Shown here piece after piece: positions 32,803 through 45,414 of a stretch of DNA of 64,000 nucleotides (the stretch's first letter is position 1; each line of letters begins with the position of its first letter). The notes under the pieces are model-generated. The model was not told where the DNA came from and did no database searches. It saw nothing but the letters and a program-made list of their open reading frames with translations. Source of the DNA: Impatiens glandulifera (taxonomy: Eukaryota > Streptophyta > Magnoliopsida > Ericales > Balsaminaceae); assembly GCF_907164915.1 (NCBI RefSeq), contig NC_061870.1, positions 3,066,273-3,130,272 on the forward strand. The letters are read 5' to 3'. Made by a program: the position numbers and the translations under genes.

Positions 32803-33811
32803 TATTGGGTTAAATTAAACAAAGAAAAGAGAAAATTAATTAAGAAAGAAAGAATTAATTAACATAAAAGATTATGCACAACATAAATTTGATGATAAGG
32901 TTTGAATAAAACTAAGTTGGGTTATGTCTTTGTGCAAGTATAGATCTAAAGAAGATTGTCTTGTTAGACACCGCCTAACTCCTTTAGACGTGGTCTAATG
33001 GAAAGCGCAGTTAGACAAGGTCTAACTCCTTTAGACGTGGTCTAAAAAAAGCCCAGTTAAACGCGGTCTAACTTCTTTAGACATGGTCTATAGGGAAGCA
33101 CAAATAGACGCAATCTAACTCCTTTAGACGTGGTCTAAAAAAAAGCGTAGTTAGACGACATCTAAATTATTTAGACGTCGTCTAAAGGGAAGCGCAGTTA
33201 GACGTCGTCTAACCTCTTTAGACGCGGTCTAAAAAAAGCGCAGTTAGACGCTGTCTAACTCCGTCTAAAGGGAAGCGTAGTTAGACGTCATCTAACTCCT
33301 TTAGACGTGGTCTAAAGGAAAAACGCAGTTAGACGCGGTCTAACTCCTTTAAATGTGGTCTAAAGGGAAGCGCGGTTAGACGCGGTCTAACTCTTTTAGA
33401 CGTGGTCTAAAGGAAAAGCGCAGTTAAACAAGGTCTAACTCCTTTAGACGTGGTCTAAAGGGAAGCACACAGTTAGACACAGTCTAACTCCTTTAGACGT
33501 GGTCTAAAGGAAAGCGCAGTTAGACGGTGTCTAACTTCTTTAAACGTGGTCTAAAGGGAAGCGCAGTTAGATGTCGTCTAACTTCTTTAGACGTGGTCTA
33601 AAGGAAAAGCGCAGTTAGACGCCGTCTAACTCCGTCTAAAGGGAAGAGCAGTTAGACGTTATCTAACTCTTTTAGACGTGGTCTAAAGGAAAAGCGTAGT
33701 TAGACGTGGTCTAGCTCCTTTAGACGTGGTTTAAAGGGAAGCGTAGTTAGACGTTGTCTAACTCGTTTAAATGTGGTATAAAGGAAAGTGCATTTAGACA
33801 CGGTCTAACTC
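32803..33811 (+). repeat. Truncated 3' LTR of Copia element 2, including ~18 tandem 47-bp units
   Basis: Begins TATTGGGTTAAATT, where the canonical TG has become TA. It follows the 5' LTR and carries the 47-bp array from about 32960. It ends inside the array at the poly-T of the LINE fragment; the last ~900 bp of the LTR are absent and were not found beyond the LINE. Confidence 0.9.
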
Positions 33812-34985
33812 TTTTTTTTTTTGGAAAAACGACTTAACGTCATTTCATTAAAAATTCCCAAAAATAGGAAAAAAAACCACAAGTTTAAGAGATCATTCTA
33901 GACAGGCCTAGAATGATTTTGAAGTCGTAACATTCTGAATAAAAGCTAAAAAGCTAAAAACGTAAATGAATTATTTAATGACAATGCTTTCAATTCTAGT
34001 GAGTTTAAAAAACGGTAAATTCCAGTTTCTACAGATATTCCAGTTCGGCTCCGTGCTTGGAATTCTTGTTCACGTTCCCACGAAGGCGCTGCAATCCGAT
34101 ACAATATCTTTCCATAACTCTTCAACGCTCCTACGGGTTCTGCCATATACCCTTGCATTCCGTTCTTGCCAAATGTTATACACCACTGTTCCAAAGCCGC
34201 ACTTGAACACGCTTGTTGAAAATCTATTTCTCTTGGCTTTGAGTAGTGTTGCATCTTTGAATTCATTCTATTTGCTCGGGAAACTAATCAGCTCCAGGCT
34301 TTTATAAAATCTGTCCCAAAGCTCTGAAGCAATACAGTAGCTCCCGAATAGGTGATCTATGATTTCTTCATTTCCTCTACATAGAAGACAGCGGCTTTTA
34401 TAAAATTTGTCCCAAAGCTCTAAAGCAATACAACAGCTCCCGAATAGGTGATCTATGATTTCTTCATTTCCTCTACATAAAAGACAGCTCGTGTCTGGGA
34501 TGCTCATATACTTACTGATACGATCATGAGTGCTGAGTCTTTCCTAGAAGGCGAGCCATAGGATAATCTGGTGTCTAAGGATAATCTTCGTTGACCATAC
34601 AAGAGGAGCCCATTCTACTTTCTACTCTTCTTCCCGGGTTACCTCCCATATTTTCTTCGATAGCAGCTTCCCATTGTCCATAGCTTTCCATTCATAAATA
34701 TTCGGTTTTTCGTGTAGTTGTATGTTACTTATATGATCAAGTATCCTCTGTCCTTCTGGATTTCTTCTCAGGAATGTGTCCAAATTCTCGTCTTTAATGT
34801 CTCTGATTTTCGCTTCTATGTAGTCCCTTTTGATGTGGGTATTTTGAAACTCCTCCTTGTGGATGATAGGCTGGTTTTCGAACCAGGAGTCGTGCCAGAA
34901 TAGAATGTCTTTTCCGTCCCCTAGTCGGATGTCATAAAGATCTGCAATATCGCTTCTTAGTTTAAGAATCTTTTTTAGAGATCAG
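33812..34985 (-). pseudogene. LINE reverse-transcriptase C-terminus and 3' tail
   Basis: Minus strand: GDGKDILFWHDSWFENQPII near 34920, then WKAMDNGKLLSKKIWE, LWLAF and ERLSTHDRISKY, then the reverse-transcriptase zinc-binding motif CLLCRGNEEIIDHLFGSC, as in plant L1-type elements. The zinc-binding block is duplicated in frame (96-bp repeat at 34297-34488). Further 3' are less conserved codons and a poly-A on the minus strand (poly-T at 33812-33822), which marks the 3' end. The 5' end is truncated at about 34985, as usual for LINE insertions. Confidence 0.85.
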
Positions 34986-36255
34986 CTCATACCTTTATAA
35001 GATATCAGCTCATATCTTATAAAACCTCTCTCTCCAAGAATAGACAGACCATTCTTGGGAAAATATGAGAACGCTTGTTGTGACTACCACCAAGAAAAAG
35101 GCCATGCTATTGACAGTTGTTGTGCCCTCAAACACCTTTTCCATGACTTGATAGATTAGAACGTGATCGCCAAGATGGAAATAGTGAAGAATTCGCTATC
35201 GGATCACAAAGTCAATATGCTCACGACTGACAAAGCATCCATTGGCCTTAATGTGTTACTGGACCTGATCCATAACACCAAATCAGAGATCAACATGATC
35301 GATCCCTGTCCCAAAGAGAAGTCCAAAGCCCGCTCCGGTGAGACATCTAAATGATGGACGTCAAAAACGACTGCCCACATCTATGCCCCAATATGCCCCA
35401 ATAGACATCACGCTAATAAGTGGTGGAATGGATATCCAACCAAATTTCATGAAAACTACGTTGGAAAACGTGCCATCTACCTCCCAACTTCATGTAGGAA
35501 CTAGAAGAAAAAAATAACCCAAAGCTCTTAATCTAGGAGATATCCTCTAGAGTCAACTAAAAAGGACAAATGCTAACATTTCCATTTATGAAATCATGAT
35601 GTACTCTATCGAGCACAAGAAAGCAATCCTCAATGAGTTAAGCAAGGTCAACGTCCCAACTAATATTATCCCTAAAGAACTAGTAGGGATCATATCCGCT
35701 AGTTCACAACACAACTTGATCGGCTTCGAAGACAAGGATTTTCCATCAATCAAACCAAATAATGACAAAGCCCTCTACATTTTTGTACGAATGGAAGGAA
35801 AGACCGTTCTGATTGTCTTAATAGACAATGGATCCTCTCTCAACATATGTCCTTGAAGAACTCTTGAGAAGATAGGTGTAGTTTGAGACAATATCATAGC
35901 ATCTAATCTGTGTGTTAGAGGTTTCGATAGCTCTCGCCATGAGATAATTGGTTACTTCAAGTGCACTGTCCAAATTGTCGGCATCCCCATCCAGATTGAC
36001 CTTTGCATCATCAATATGCAGAATTCCTATAACTTGATCTTAGGAAGACCATGGCTTCATCAAGCCAAGTTATTGGCCTCCACCCTACATCAAAAGCTCA
36101 GGTTTATCGCCAACAACAATGGTATCACAGTCAACGATACAACTGACATTGTAGCAGTCATAGGGTCTACCCACATTAACACCCCCGAGGTTGAACTAAG
36201 TGATATCGAGATATGTCCAATCTTCTCAAAAGATATACTCATCCAAACACCCTAA
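34986..36255 (+). pseudogene. Ty3/Gypsy (Tat/Ogre-like) fragment with aspartic protease
   Basis: The clear part is 35596-36255: KAILNELSKVNVPTNIIPKEL, ALYIFVRMEGKTVLIVLIDN, then GSSLNICP-stop, VRGFDSSRHEIIGYF, and NSYNLILGRPWLHQAKLLAS, LHQKLRFI. DNGSSLN is the protease active-site variant seen in plant Tat-lineage elements; the normal triplet is D-S/T-G. A TGA follows NICP (35854). The upstream fragment 35163-35354 may be the gag end. Reverse transcriptase is not present; the satellite array begins instead. It may belong to the same old element as 23690-24298 (inference). Confidence 0.75.
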
Positions 36256-36259
36256 TTTT

Positions 36260-39200
36260 AGTACGTTTATCCTCCCCTCCATCCGAATGATGCATCAAAT
36301 GGGATATTTCCCTAGAATGGGTTTATGCCTGAACGCTGAAGGCATGACATCATTCCCACAACCATCGACCTCTCATATATTTACCTTACTTTAACTTTGA
36401 CTAATCAAAAATCATCTCATTCCACATTTATCCAACAATCACAATCGGCCTATATTCTCTCTAAGACATTACTTTCACTTCATCAAACAACCCATCTTGT
36501 CACATATTTTATAATATACAACCCGACATTCTTATCCTTATTTTGGCTAACAGTACATTTCTTTCCACATTTATCTACCAATTCACAATCTACCTCTCAT
36601 CTCAAGACCTTGCTTTCACTTTGTCAAACAACCTATCTCCTAACATATTTTATAATATACAACCCGACCTTCTTTATCCTTAATTTAGTTAACCATCCAT
36701 CTCATTCCACATTTATCCACCCTAATAATCGACCTCTCATTTGTGAACTTACACTTTCACTTCGATGAAATTAACCATCTCTAAAATTACTACTCTCTTT
36801 ACTCTCACTTTGGTCACCAATCCCTAACCGACCCTTTATCTCGTGACCCATCTCCTCACATATTTTACAATATAAAATCAGACTTTTTTATCCTCACTTC
36901 GGCTAACCATATATTTAATTCTGCATTTATCTACCCTAATCGACCTCTCATCTCGTTACCTTATTTTCACTTTGACTAATTAACCATCTCATTCCACATT
37001 TATCCACCAATTCACAATCGACCTTTCATCTCGAGACCTTACTTTCACTTCGTCAAACAACCCATCTCTTAACATATTTTACAATATACAACCGACCTTC
37101 TTTATCCTAAATTCAGCTAACCATTCATCTCATTCCACATTTATTCACCCCTATAATCGACCTCTCATCTATGACCTTACATTTTCATTTCGGTTAAATC
37201 AACCATCTCCAATATTACCTATCTCTTTTACTCTTCACTTTGGTCACCAATCTTTAACCGACCTTTTATCTCGTGACCCATCTCCTCACATATTTTACAA
37301 TATATAACCTGACTTTTTTATCCTCACTTTGGATAACTAACTATCTCATTCCACATTTATCTACACACCATAATCAACCTCTTATACTATGACCTTATAC
37401 ATTTTCATTTCAATCCAAATCAATCATATCCAACATTATCAATCTCTTTTACCCTTACATTGACCCATCAATCCCATTTCGAGTTCTCACATCGAGTGAC
37501 CTTACTTTCACTTCGTCAAACAACACATCTCCTAACATATTTTACAATACAACCTAACCTTCTTTATCCTCAATTTAACTAAAGATCTATCTCATTCCAT
37601 ATTTATTCACCCCAATAATCGCCTCTCTTCTGTGACCAAACATTTTCACTTCGGTGAAATTAACCTTCTCCAACATTACGAATCTCTTTTACTCTTCACT
37701 TTGGTCACCAATCCTCAACTGACCTATTATATTGTGACCCATCTCCTTACATGTTTTACAATATACAACATGACTTTTTTTATCCTCACTTTAAATAACT
37801 AACCATCTCATTCTACATTTTTCCACACAACCTTATCAACCTCTCATACTATGACATTACACACTTTCATTTAGGTCCAAATCAACCATCTCCAATATTA
37901 CCAATCTCTTTTACCCTCACTTTGACCCATCAATCCCCAATCGAGATCTCTCATCGTGTGACCTTACTTTCACTTCGTCAAATAACCCATCTTCTAATAT
38001 ATTTTACAATATATAACCCGACATTCTTTATCCTCAATTCAATAACCATCCATCTTATTCTACATTTATTCACCCCAATAATCAAACTCTCATTTGTGAC
38101 CTTACATTTTCACTTTGGTCAAATCAACCATCTTCAACATTACCAATCTCTTTTACTCTTCACTTTGGTCATCAATCTCCTACCTACCTTTTATATCGTG
38201 ACTCATCGCCTCACACATTTTACAATATACAATCTAACTTTTTTATCCTCACTTTGGCTAACTAACCATCTCATTCCACATCTATCCACCTCAATAATCG
38301 ACCGCTCATTTGTTACCTTTTATTTTCACTTCGGTCAGATCAACCATCTCCAACATTACCAATCTCTTTTACTCATCACTTTGGTCACTAATCTCCAACC
38401 GACCTTCTTATCTCGTCACCCATCTCCTCACATATTTTATAATATACAACCTGTCTTTTTTATCCTCACTTTGGCTAACTAACCATCTCATTACACATTT
38501 ATCTAGACTCCCTAATCAACCTCTAATAATGTGACCTTTCACACTTTCAATTCGGTCAAATCAATCTTCTCCAACATTACCAATCTCTTTTACCATCATT
38601 TTGACTCATCCTTCCCCAATCAAGATATATCATCGTGTGACCTTACTTACTTAAATTAACCAACCATCTCATTTCACATTTTTATCCCACCACAATCTCA
38701 TTCGACCTCTCATCTTGAGGACTTTACTTTAATTTTGGTCAAATAGTCAATTCCTCACATATTTAATAATAAACAACTCAACTTATTTATCCACACTTTG
38801 ACTGACTTGCCATCTCATTCCACATTTATCCACCATAAGCATATTGTGAACTTACACCCTTTCATTTCGGTCAAATCAACAATCTCTAATATTACCAATC
38901 TCTTTTAACTTCACTTTGACCCATCAATCTCCAATCCACCTCTTATTGCGTGACTTACTTATATCGATTAACCAACCATCTCATTCCATATTTTTATCCC
39001 ACCACAATCTTAATTGACATCTTGAGGACTTTACTTTTATTTCGGTCAAACAATCCATCTCCTCACATATTTTATAATAAACAACTCGACTTACTTATCC
39101 TCATTTCGACTGACCAACCATCTCATTTCACATTTATCCACCCTAATCATATAGTGACATTAAACTTTCACGTTCTTATTTCACATATTAACCAACAATG
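36260..39200. repeat. Satellite array, monomer about 220-240 bp, roughly 12 degenerate copies
   Basis: Recurring phrases are cactttggtcaccaatc, ctcctcacatattttacaatataca, tttatcctcactttggctaac, catctcattccacatttatccacc and caatctcttttac. The 'ttggtcaccaatc/ttgacccatcaatc' phrase recurs near 36811, 37226, 37460, 37699, 37918, 38161, 38379, 38600 and 38912. Two alternating variants hint at a ~455-bp higher-order unit. The long open frames here are artefacts of C/T-rich repeats lacking stops. Confidence 0.9.
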
Positions 39201-39224
39201 TTTTTTAATAGTTTAAAAATTGTG

Positions 39225-39295
39225 CCTAATGGGATTTGTACCATGGTCTCTATTATGTAGCATGAACACTTCAACCATTAGACCACTTAAGATTC
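39225..39295 (-). mobile_element. Possible tRNA-derived SINE remnant
   Basis: On the minus strand AAGTGGTCTAATGGTTGAAG (A-box-like) and GGTACAAATCCC (B-box-like) are about 45 bp apart. No tRNA fold, no tail recognised. Confidence 0.4.
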
Positions 39296-40190
39296 TTCAT
39301 TTATATTTATAATTTTGTGTATGCATATATAATTTATATGATTAACAATTAAAAAATTATTATATATATATATATATATGATATTTGTATTTTTTAAATA
39401 TTTAATAAATATTTATTATTTTAATATATTTAAATATAATTTAATTTTTATTTTTAATTTATTAATTTATTAATTTATTAATTTTTTCTCTAAGGTTTAT
39501 TATATATATATATATCGATGAATTATTATTATACTATTAATGTTGAATTTTTTAATATTGTTTTAAATAAATTTTGAATTATAAATTTTATTTATTATAA
39601 ATAAAAATGTGACAACTAATCATTTTTATTTGTTTAAATAGGTTGTTATACATATAATATATAATTATATATATATATATTATAAAATAATTAATACAAA
39701 TTTAATTATATATATTATATATATAAGTGAAAATTAATAAATTTTATTTATTTAAATAGATTGTGATATATATAATATGTAACTATTTATATATATATTA
39801 TAAATTTTTAATACAAATAGAATTATATATGGTTAAAAAGATAATGACTTTTTCTATACTATTTTTTAAGTTTAATAATTAATTATGCATACATTAATTT
39901 TTAATATATATATATATATATTTCTTTTTTTATTAAATAAAAAATAATAATTAAACAAAAGACATTTGGTATAACTTATACCGACCTATACCCATTAACT
40001 TACGGTCGAGTTTATAATAAAATTTCAACCTAAGTATTCATTTTGCCTCACAAAAATATTTAAATTAACCACGTATCTCGACCAGACAATATGATCACTC
40101 TAAATTTAAATATTATTATATATATATATATATATTAGTGTATATAATATATTATTAGTATATGTAATATATTATTGAAAAATGATAAGG
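39296..40190. other. AT-rich intergenic with (TA)n microsatellites
   Basis: Long (TA)n runs at about 39360-39380, 39500-39516, 39668-39680, 39905-39920 and 40111-40135. No gene. Confidence 0.7.
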
Positions 40191-40194
40191 AGAG

Positions 40195-40260
40195 CGTCGT
40201 TGGGCAGCGACGCCCCTCCTGACACCCACCGTGGAAAAAAACTACGGTGGATGAGAGAAA
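40195..40260. other. Two short inverted repeats
   Basis: CGTCG-ttgggcag-CGACG at 40197-40214 and CCACCGT-ggaaaaaaact-ACGGTGG at 40228-40252. This may mark a transposon edge or a MITE fragment; no partner was found. Confidence 0.4.
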
Positions 40261-40940
40261 AAATTGAAAAATAATAAGAATTTATTTTAATTTTTTTAAT
40301 ACATCCCTCTCTATTCTCTCTCTTTCTCACTCTCTCTATTTTCGATTTATGGGTTTCGAATCGTTTGTCTTCCTTCTTCCCCGACTTCGGTGATTTCTTG
40401 TTCCATCTTCCGCGACTTCGGACTTTGGTGATTTCTTATTTCTTCTTTCGTGACTTTGGGCTTTGGCGATTTCTTCTTCCTTCTAAGCTTCAAAATTTGT
40501 AAGCCCTAAAATCAATGGTGAACAATAATGTTATCGAACAACTAAAACCCTAAAATTGTTTTACTTTTACTTTTCAAGAGAATTAGTTTCCTTCAACTAC
40601 ATCCAAGTCCAACACTAGGTAAGTTCCTGAACATGATCATCCTATAGTTAGGGTTTTCCTGAACATGTCCTTGTTTAGGAACTTGATTTAATATTTAGAA
40701 ACTATTTTTATTTATGTTTCTGTTTATTTATCTAATATAAGAATTTTGAGTATCTGAGTTAGGATATTTGAGTATCTGACAATGAATCATAAGATATTTA
40801 GATTTTTCAAGGAAGTTAGATTTGTTTATTTCGCCATTTTAGACGAGCCTCTTGATAATTGAGGTGTTTATAAATTTCTAGAATTTTTTATGGATGAGTT
40901 CAGAAAAGCTATCAATAACAGTTGTAGAAGAAATACGAAA
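40261..40940. other. Non-coding, with T/C-rich tract
   Basis: Contains a TTC-rich block (40300-40480) and duplicated 'gaacttgatttaatat' phrases near 40680. No supported gene. Confidence 0.5.
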
Positions 40941-41335
40941 AAACTTGAATTTTCATGTTAGGGACCAATTGGTCATGTTAAGGTCCAACTGATCCGAACA
41001 TGGTCATGTTAGGGACCAATTAGTCCTGGATATGACCATGTCCGGGAACTTGATTTAATATTTTCAAATTGTTTTTTTTTCTATTTGATGTATCTAAGTT
41101 AGGAGATTTGAGAACATGATATAATAAATACATATAATAATGGAAATTTAGAAATTGAAAACTTAATTGAATTATGCTTGGAGAAGATGATACCTCCTTG
41201 TTAGTTAGGAACTTGAATTAGCTTAATTATTTTAGGGACCAATTGGTCCAAGATATGTCCATGTTAAGAACCAATTGGTCTAGGATATGGTAATGTTAAG
41301 GACCAATTGGTCCCGAACATGGTAAATAAATCTTG
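40941..41335. repeat. GACCAATTGGTC minisatellite, array A
   Basis: Repeated phrases of the type catgttagggaccaattggtc and cgaacatggtcatgtt at 40955-41050 and 41235-41325. Units of ~30 bp are partly palindromic (ACCAATTGGT). Similar copies occur at 45035-45070 and 47600-47850. Confidence 0.8.
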
Positions 41336-42059
41336 AATTTTCAGTTTCAACACTTTTTTATCTGTTAATCGTGTTTCATTTATCCATTTATTTATTGTAG
41401 AGTATATAAAACAAACTGTCGTCGGTCATCGATAGTAGATTTATCATTGCTGGTCAATATTGCTACAGTTGATTATAAAGGGTGTGCAACTCCATTAGCT
41501 CTCTCACCTCCAACTCTCACAGCTTTCTCAACTCCCTCATCTCCAACTTACTCAGCTCCCTCATCTTCAGCTTCCTCGCCCCCATCCTCAAGAATATTTA
41601 AATACAACATTTTCTTTACTAGGACCTCGTCATTTACCCTTTTCAAACTGATTAAATAATTGATAAAAGTAAAAAATAGGTTGTGAAGGCCATAGGCTTC
41701 AGAGGGCTTCTTACACTTGACCTTTCAAAATGTCCATGTGAAATCTCTCGACACCTCATCAAATTATTCAAATTCGACATCAACAATGGCAATTGTACGA
41801 TCAACCTACAGAATGGCGAGAAAGTTAAAATTGAAGAAGAGGTTGTTCTGTGCGTACCGAGCATCTCGAGATGGGAAATTGAAATTGTTGATTCCATTGA
41901 AAATAATATAGAGTCCCCCGAATATGATCAACAATTGTGGGAGTGGAGGAGACGATGGGGAATGAAACAAAATAGTTTCGGTCCTAGTACAATTGTAATG
42001 CCAAATATAATTTTAAACAATAGAGAAATGGACAATAATTAAGATACACTTTATAGTCT

Positions 42060-42540
42060 ATGTTGTTAGTAACTTTCTCTAGACCTCACAAAATCAATAG
42101 TGCATGTATACACTTACATTCTCAAAACTTACATTCCAAAGCATCATTAAATTATGTACACTTCTCTTACTCAATTTTTTTACTTGTAGGTTTAAAATCC
42201 TGAAATCTTTATTTGATGTGAATAATATCCGAAATTTAAATTGGTGCAAATTTACAATTAAAGGCTTAGTTGAAGGCTGCTAGAAGTGGCAGGAGAATGA
42301 AAAATGTCATTTCATTGGAGCGTATACATTTCTCAGTGTAAGTAATTTTTTTAGTATATTAATTTAGTGGTTTATTCAAATGTTTTAACATGTTTTTTAT
42401 TGTTTCAGTTGGTCAACATGAATAAGGTCGCGAACCCTAAACTCCAATTGTCTTATGAATGACAATTTTCGATATTGTCATGTTGGAATGACAAAATGTT
42501 GAGTTGTATGATTAAGATGGAAATGAAATGATGAGGATTC
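42060..42540. other. Probable intron/degenerate stretch within the Ulp1-like pseudogene
   Basis: No open coding; AT-rich with short exon-like pieces. Confidence 0.35.
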
Positions 42541-42975
42541 AGATATGGAAGGGATGTTGGAAGCCTTACACTTCTAGATGAGATGCGATATCGGGTGTCA
42601 GATCGGGTGGAAGATCATGTGGATGATCATGTAGTAGATGAGGTGGAAGATCATGGATCATGTAGATAATATGAAGGGAGCTCAGATTGGAGAGGATGAG
42701 CATCAGGTATTAATCTCCTCCATCGCTAAAAATGCATTAGACACTATTACAAGATCTGCATATAACATGGCTATATCTACATAGAATATGGATAGATTTG
42801 TAAAAAATAGAGAAAAAGCAACACAAGTGTTGGCAGATATAGCAACATCATCACAACAATAAAAATTCAACCCATCTGTCATATTTGATTCCCCTATCCA
42901 TGTCTTGTACGAGGCTATGGACACAAATAAATTTCCCAGGGATATCATTCACAATTATTTCACAAAGGCACCCCT

Positions 42976-43285
42976 ATGGAAGAACCTCAACTAGCATATG
43001 TTCGAGTTAAAACATCACTCGAAGTGGTGGTAGAGAATGTTGCGGATGTTGCCAAAGATAATCAACTCGTAGATGTTCGAGTTGAAACACCACCTAAAGT
43101 GGTGATGGAGAATGTTGTGGATGTTTCCATAGATAATCAACCCACATATGTTCAAGTTGAAACACGGCCCAAAGTGGTGGTGGCGAATGCTGTGGATATT
43201 GCCATATATCATCAACCTGAAGATGTTCGAGTTGAAACACCACCCGAAGTGGTGGTGGAGGATGTTGTGGATGTTGCCATAGATC
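42976..43285 (+). repeat. Coding repeat of about 102-108 bp in the Ulp1-like pseudogene
   Basis: Four copies, each encoding V-R-V-E-T-x-P-K/E-V-V-V-E-N-V-V-D-V-A-I-D-N/H-Q; reading frame retained across all four. Confidence 0.85.
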
Positions 43286-43994
43286 ATCAATTTGAAGTGG
43301 TGAAGTCTAAGAGGAAGATTATACTTCAATCATCATCACATATAATAGAGCAGCCGAATAAGAAATTTCGGGTAAAAGAACTTCAACCCATTGAGGTTTC
43401 AAAAGAAGCCTCACTCCCTCTTAGAACACAACTTATGAGGAAGAGGAATAAGAAGTTAATGTTTAACAATCCTCTAGTGGTTTGAGTTGAAACACCACCA
43501 CTTCCAGTTGTAAAAGTAGAACCTCTACCCGCAAAGGTTATAATAGTAGCCCACTCCCGCTTAGAAAATAGCCTGAAAGGATTATAAACATGGGACGACT
43601 CTTTTCTCTCCTTACATGACAATAGTTAGGAAAGAATTAATCCCATGTCTTCCGTTTTCCATAATTTCTAAAACTGATCAATAGGTTGCCGACATAATTT
43701 TTATAGAATCTGACTTATGGTAACATCTTTAGAACTCTTCATAGTCATTATAATGTTTTCTTAATTCTTATTAGGATGTGTTTTCTTCATTTGTCTTTGC
43801 AGTGAAGTTTTATTCTAGAGCGATTGAGTCACACTGACCAAAGAACATATGCTTACACTAAAAAGTGAAACCTATTTGGATGCTAGAATAATTGATGCCT
43901 GGAGCCAATCACCGCTCAAAGAATAAAACTCCCAAAAACATCCAAAAAATTTGCTTCTCTTGTTTTACATATGTAAGCTTTTTTATATGATTAT

Positions 43995-44026
<32 letters not shown>

Positions 44027-45034
44027 TGATGTTCATTTGTAGAGTACACATTATTGTGGTGTTGAATTTTTTGTTAGTATAATTTAATCTGAAATGAAAT
44101 TATTTTATTTATTATTTGAAAACTTGAAGAAGGTTGACTTTGTAAATAACCTCTCCAATATTTTTGAACATTCTCAATTTTCGACTACCTAACTATATGA
44201 AAAAATGGTCCTATTTTTCAGATTTTGTTTCCTGTTTTAGAACATAGTAATTATTATTTGTACTGCATCAACAATAAAAAAAGAAATCTAATTACTTGAC
44301 AACCTATCATTGCTAGACGATTTACCAAGGGAGGAAAATTATTATACATTTAAGGCATTGGTAATAAGATAAATTTATTTATTTAAAAGTGTTTATTGAA
44401 TTCATATATCTAAAAGTGTTTTTTCTTGCCTTGGTAAAACAAAAAAAATGCGTTTCTTGAATTCTTGAATAACGTTGACTCGAGAATGGTTGCTTCAATA
44501 GTTGACTTCCCATTAAATATTATGAAATTTCTTTGACAAGATTGTGATAATAAAATGGATTGTGGAATCTAATGCATGTGGCAGTTGGAGTCATATACAG
44601 GAGAAGAAACAAGACTTATTCCTATTAACAACGATGAAATGTAAGTTATACAGTTTTAACATTGTTTGAGAATTATTTGTACTAACCTGCTGAAACTTGT
44701 GTTTTTAAAGTTCAAATAAGTAATTGAGTCCATGAGGATAAAATATGGTTCAATGATCCTGAGGTCAAAATTGAACAATGTTAGGCTCCAATTACCTGAA
44801 AAATTAAAGAGAGATTCTACATTGTTAGAAAATGTAAATTAATACCATTTGTAACATTGTAAACATTGTAAGATTATTGGTTGCTACAATATATATGAAA
44901 TGAATTTTAAATTAATATCATTTGTTTATATTAAAAATTATTTAAAATGTTTGGTTGGTTAATACATTATATTGAAAATAGTCCATAATCTGGAGAAATG
45001 AATAGAAAATAGTCCATGATCTGAAGAAATAGTC

Positions 45035-45070
45035 CCTAGCATGACCATGTTAGGGACCAATTGGTATATT
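45035..45070. repeat. GACCAATTGGT minisatellite, single copy
   Basis: tccctagcatgaccatgtta followed by gggaccaattggt, the same unit as arrays at 40941-41335 and 47600-47850, in the gap between the two transposon genes. Confidence 0.75.
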
Positions 45071-45414
45071 TGTATGGAATTGGATTCCTATTTGTATATT
45101 ATTTTATATATATAATGAACTGTAATTTCTTTTACATTAAAATATTAACGTTGAATGTTATCCTCGCAAGTATTATATTACAACATACAATATTTTCATA
45201 CAATTACTACTTTCGTTGAATGTTGTCCCCACAAGTAATATCTTCTGGATATGTTTGAGAGGACAAAAGTGATGTGAAGGAATATTTAGTCGAGACTAGA
45301 TCATTCCATTGTTGTTGTTGTTGTGTTGAATATTGAAATATTATTGTTGTTACCTCATTTCCCTTATTTCGACCATTTGTGTTCATAACTCTTTCGATTA
45401 CAGATTGTTAATGT

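Larger units (their letters stand above)
24299..33811 (+). mobile_element. Copia element 2: gag and accessory gene retained, pol almost entirely deleted
   Basis: Plus-strand order: 5' LTR 24299-26294, primer site 26297-26308, gag pseudogene, tiny pol remnant, internal purine tract and LTR-like segment 28358-28660, accessory pseudogene 29056-32660, purine tract 32789-32802, and a truncated 3' LTR from 32803. The 3' LTR stops at 33811, where a poly-T (LINE tail) begins. Without protease, integrase and RT it was a non-autonomous or secondarily deleted element. Confidence 0.85.
41447..44842 (+). pseudogene. Decayed transposon gene with Ulp1-like (C48) cysteine-protease end
   Basis: The N-terminal part at 41683-42042 reads MKAIGFRGLLTLDLSKCPCE then SRHLIKLFKF. 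It resembles the 'IGFGGLL' start of plant transposon-carried Ulp1 proteins. The middle, 42976-43485, encodes four copies of a ~35-residue VETPPKVVVENVVDVAIDNQ-type repeat. The end carries IIDAWSQS (about 43890), an MDCGI-stop-CMWQLESYTG block (44555-44620, the D-C-G of the cysteine protease), a good donor GTAAGT at 44641, and a final exon MRIKYGSMILRSKLNNVR (about 44735). Stops occur in several blocks, including just after DCGI. An Ulp1 domain normally cleaves SUMO; in MULE-type transposons its role is unclear. Confidence 0.65.

Noticed and set aside
36397..39216. Several long plus-strand frames (up to 186 codons)
   Set aside because: They translate the C/T-rich satellite, with repeated low-complexity peptides and no start consistency.
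43015..43329. 104-codon minus-strand frame with regular repeats
   Set aside because: The repeats are the antisense of the plus-strand coding repeat; the plus frame gives the sensible protein and matches its neighbours.
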